Positions 12,820-13,239 of a stretch of DNA of 13,239 nt are shown piece after piece (the stretch's first letter is position 1; each line of letters begins with the position of its first letter). Where the stretch lies: NCBI GenBank assembly GCA_963643035.1, contig CAVIKO010000054.1, positions 1 through 13,239 on the forward strand. The letters are read 5' to 3'. A program made the translations under genes and the position numbers. The notes under the pieces are model-generated. The model was not told the DNA's origin. It made no database searches and worked only from the letters and a program-made list of their open reading frames with translations. The DNA comes from UMGS1696 sp963643035 (lineage in GTDB: Bacteria > Bacillota > Clostridia > Oscillospirales > CAG-272).

Positions 12820-12963
12820 TGCAGCTATGGCATTGCGGGATTATGGATTCCTCGCGGGGGCGCATTATTTTTGCACCGGATCGGTGCGGGTTTTGATCCC
12901 TCGCGGGGGTGGAGCGATTTTTGATGCACCGGATCGGTGCGTTGGGGATCCTCGCGGGGGCGG
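12820..12963 (+). repeat. Tandem hairpin array, right copy (opposite orientation to the left one)
   Basis: GCACCGGATCGGTGC occurs at 12873-12887 and again at 12926-12940, 53 bp apart. CCTCGCGGGGG motifs with a GCGA-type loop lie at about 12850-12860, 12899-12909 and 12950-12960. Runs of four to five T follow the CTCGCGGGGG motifs on the plus strand. A degenerate first unit lies at about 12820-12838. The stretch 12924-12963 is the reverse complement of 91-130 except for one base. Reading outward from the window, both arrays show the same order: units, then one long hairpin. Confidence 0.75.
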
Positions 12964-12966
12964 TCA

Positions 12967-13010
12967 GAGAGGTAGGAGACGGACTCTGCGGAGTCCTTCT
13001 CCTATCTCTC
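12967..13010. other. Long terminal hairpin of the right array
   Basis: GAGAGGTAGGAGA (12967-12979) pairs with TCTCCTATCTCTC (12998-13010) with one G-T pair, enclosing GGACTC-TGCG-GAGTCC. It is the counterpart, by position and design but not by sequence, of the 40-nt hairpin at 1-40. Confidence 0.8.
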
Positions 13011-13032
13011 CGACACCTCTCAACCTCTTCCT

Positions 13033-13053
13033 GAACCACGCAAGGCGTGGTTC
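13033..13053. other. Perfect 9-bp hairpin
   Basis: GAACCACGC and GCGTGGTTC form a perfect 9-bp stem around loop AAG. There is no T-run after it. It lies just before the possible gene start at 13060. Confidence 0.75.
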
Positions 13054-13059
13054 GGTGGG

Positions 13060-13239
13060 ATGATCATTGCTGCCGCGGGTTTATACCAATATTGGTATCT
13101 GGTATTCGGTGCTATCGTTCATCCCCACTTCGATATATCGTTTGGGTGCTTTGTGTTCGGGCTTGGATCGCTTGCGTTTCAGAAAATCTTGTTAGATTTT
13201 GATCGTACGTTTTTCATTTGTGCTGATGGAAAAAAGACG
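13060..13239 (+). CDS. Possible 5' part of a small membrane protein, cut by the window end
   Basis: From ATG at 13060 all 60 codons to the window end are open. The product is hydrophobic and aromatic (MIIAAAGLYQYWYLVFGAIV, later FGCFVFGLGSLAFQKILLDF) and could carry two membrane helices. Against it, there is no well-spaced ribosome binding site, the frame is already open from 12976 through the hairpins, and 60 open codons can arise by chance. No family is recognised. Both competing minus-strand frames contain stops. Confidence 0.3.
   Translation, partial: MIIAAAGLYQYWYLVFGAIVHPHFDISFGCFVFGLGSLAFQKILLDFDRTFFICADGKKT

Noticed and set aside
13083..13098. Perfect palindrome ATACCAATATTGGTAT as an operator
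   Set aside because: It falls inside the possible partial coding frame, with no promoter nearby to support a regulatory role; noted only.

Overview
The window looks like chromosomal DNA from a Gram-positive anaerobe of the class Clostridia. The reasons are a chromosomal-type parA-parB pair with two perfect parS sites, lipoprotein solute-binding and PdaA-type deacetylase genes of clostridial style, WG-repeat and MORN-repeat membrane proteins, and AGGAG-type ribosome binding sites with sigma-A promoters of 17-bp spacing. Two markers that often lie near the replication origin in Firmicutes, rlmH and parABS, suggest an origin-proximal position. No dnaA gene, rsmG/mnmG pair or DnaA-box cluster is visible, so this remains inference. 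The genus cannot be named from the sequence.

Layout. Positions 1-257 hold an array of short hairpins that runs up to, and into, the start of rlmH (258-737). A membrane-anchored WG-repeat protein follows (901-2679). Next come a small acidic protein with a weak SecB-like look (2891-3412) and a Gfo/Idh/MocA oxidoreductase (3653-4717). Three copies of a hairpin-forming, MITE-like repeat occupy the gaps before, between and after these last two genes. A convergent gene on the minus strand encodes a sugar-type ABC solute-binding lipoprotein (5120-6637). A 415-bp divergent region (6638-7052) carries its promoter, two parS sites 25 bp apart and a consensus promoter for parA. The apparent operon parA, parB, a two-helix membrane protein and a MORN-repeat membrane protein runs from 7053 to 10174 and ends at a shared terminator. 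A convergent PdaA-like deacetylase lipoprotein (10294-11355) is divergent from rnz (RNase Z, 11546-12457), which is followed by an RNHCP zinc-ribbon protein (12471-12785). A second hairpin array (about 12820-13053) lies in the opposite orientation to the first. The last 180 bases are open in one frame and may begin another gene.

How the parts work together. ParA, ParB and parS form a chromosome segregation module, and the parS sites lie 44 bp upstream of the parA -35 box. The two genes co-directional with parB encode membrane proteins of unknown role. The deacetylase probably acts in cell-wall or spore-cortex modification. RlmH and RNase Z are housekeeping RNA-maturation enzymes. The most unusual content lies between genes. 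There are two facing hairpin arrays sharing a 39-bp near-identical inverted repeat, and a separate three-copy hairpin element in which fold is better kept than sequence in some arms.
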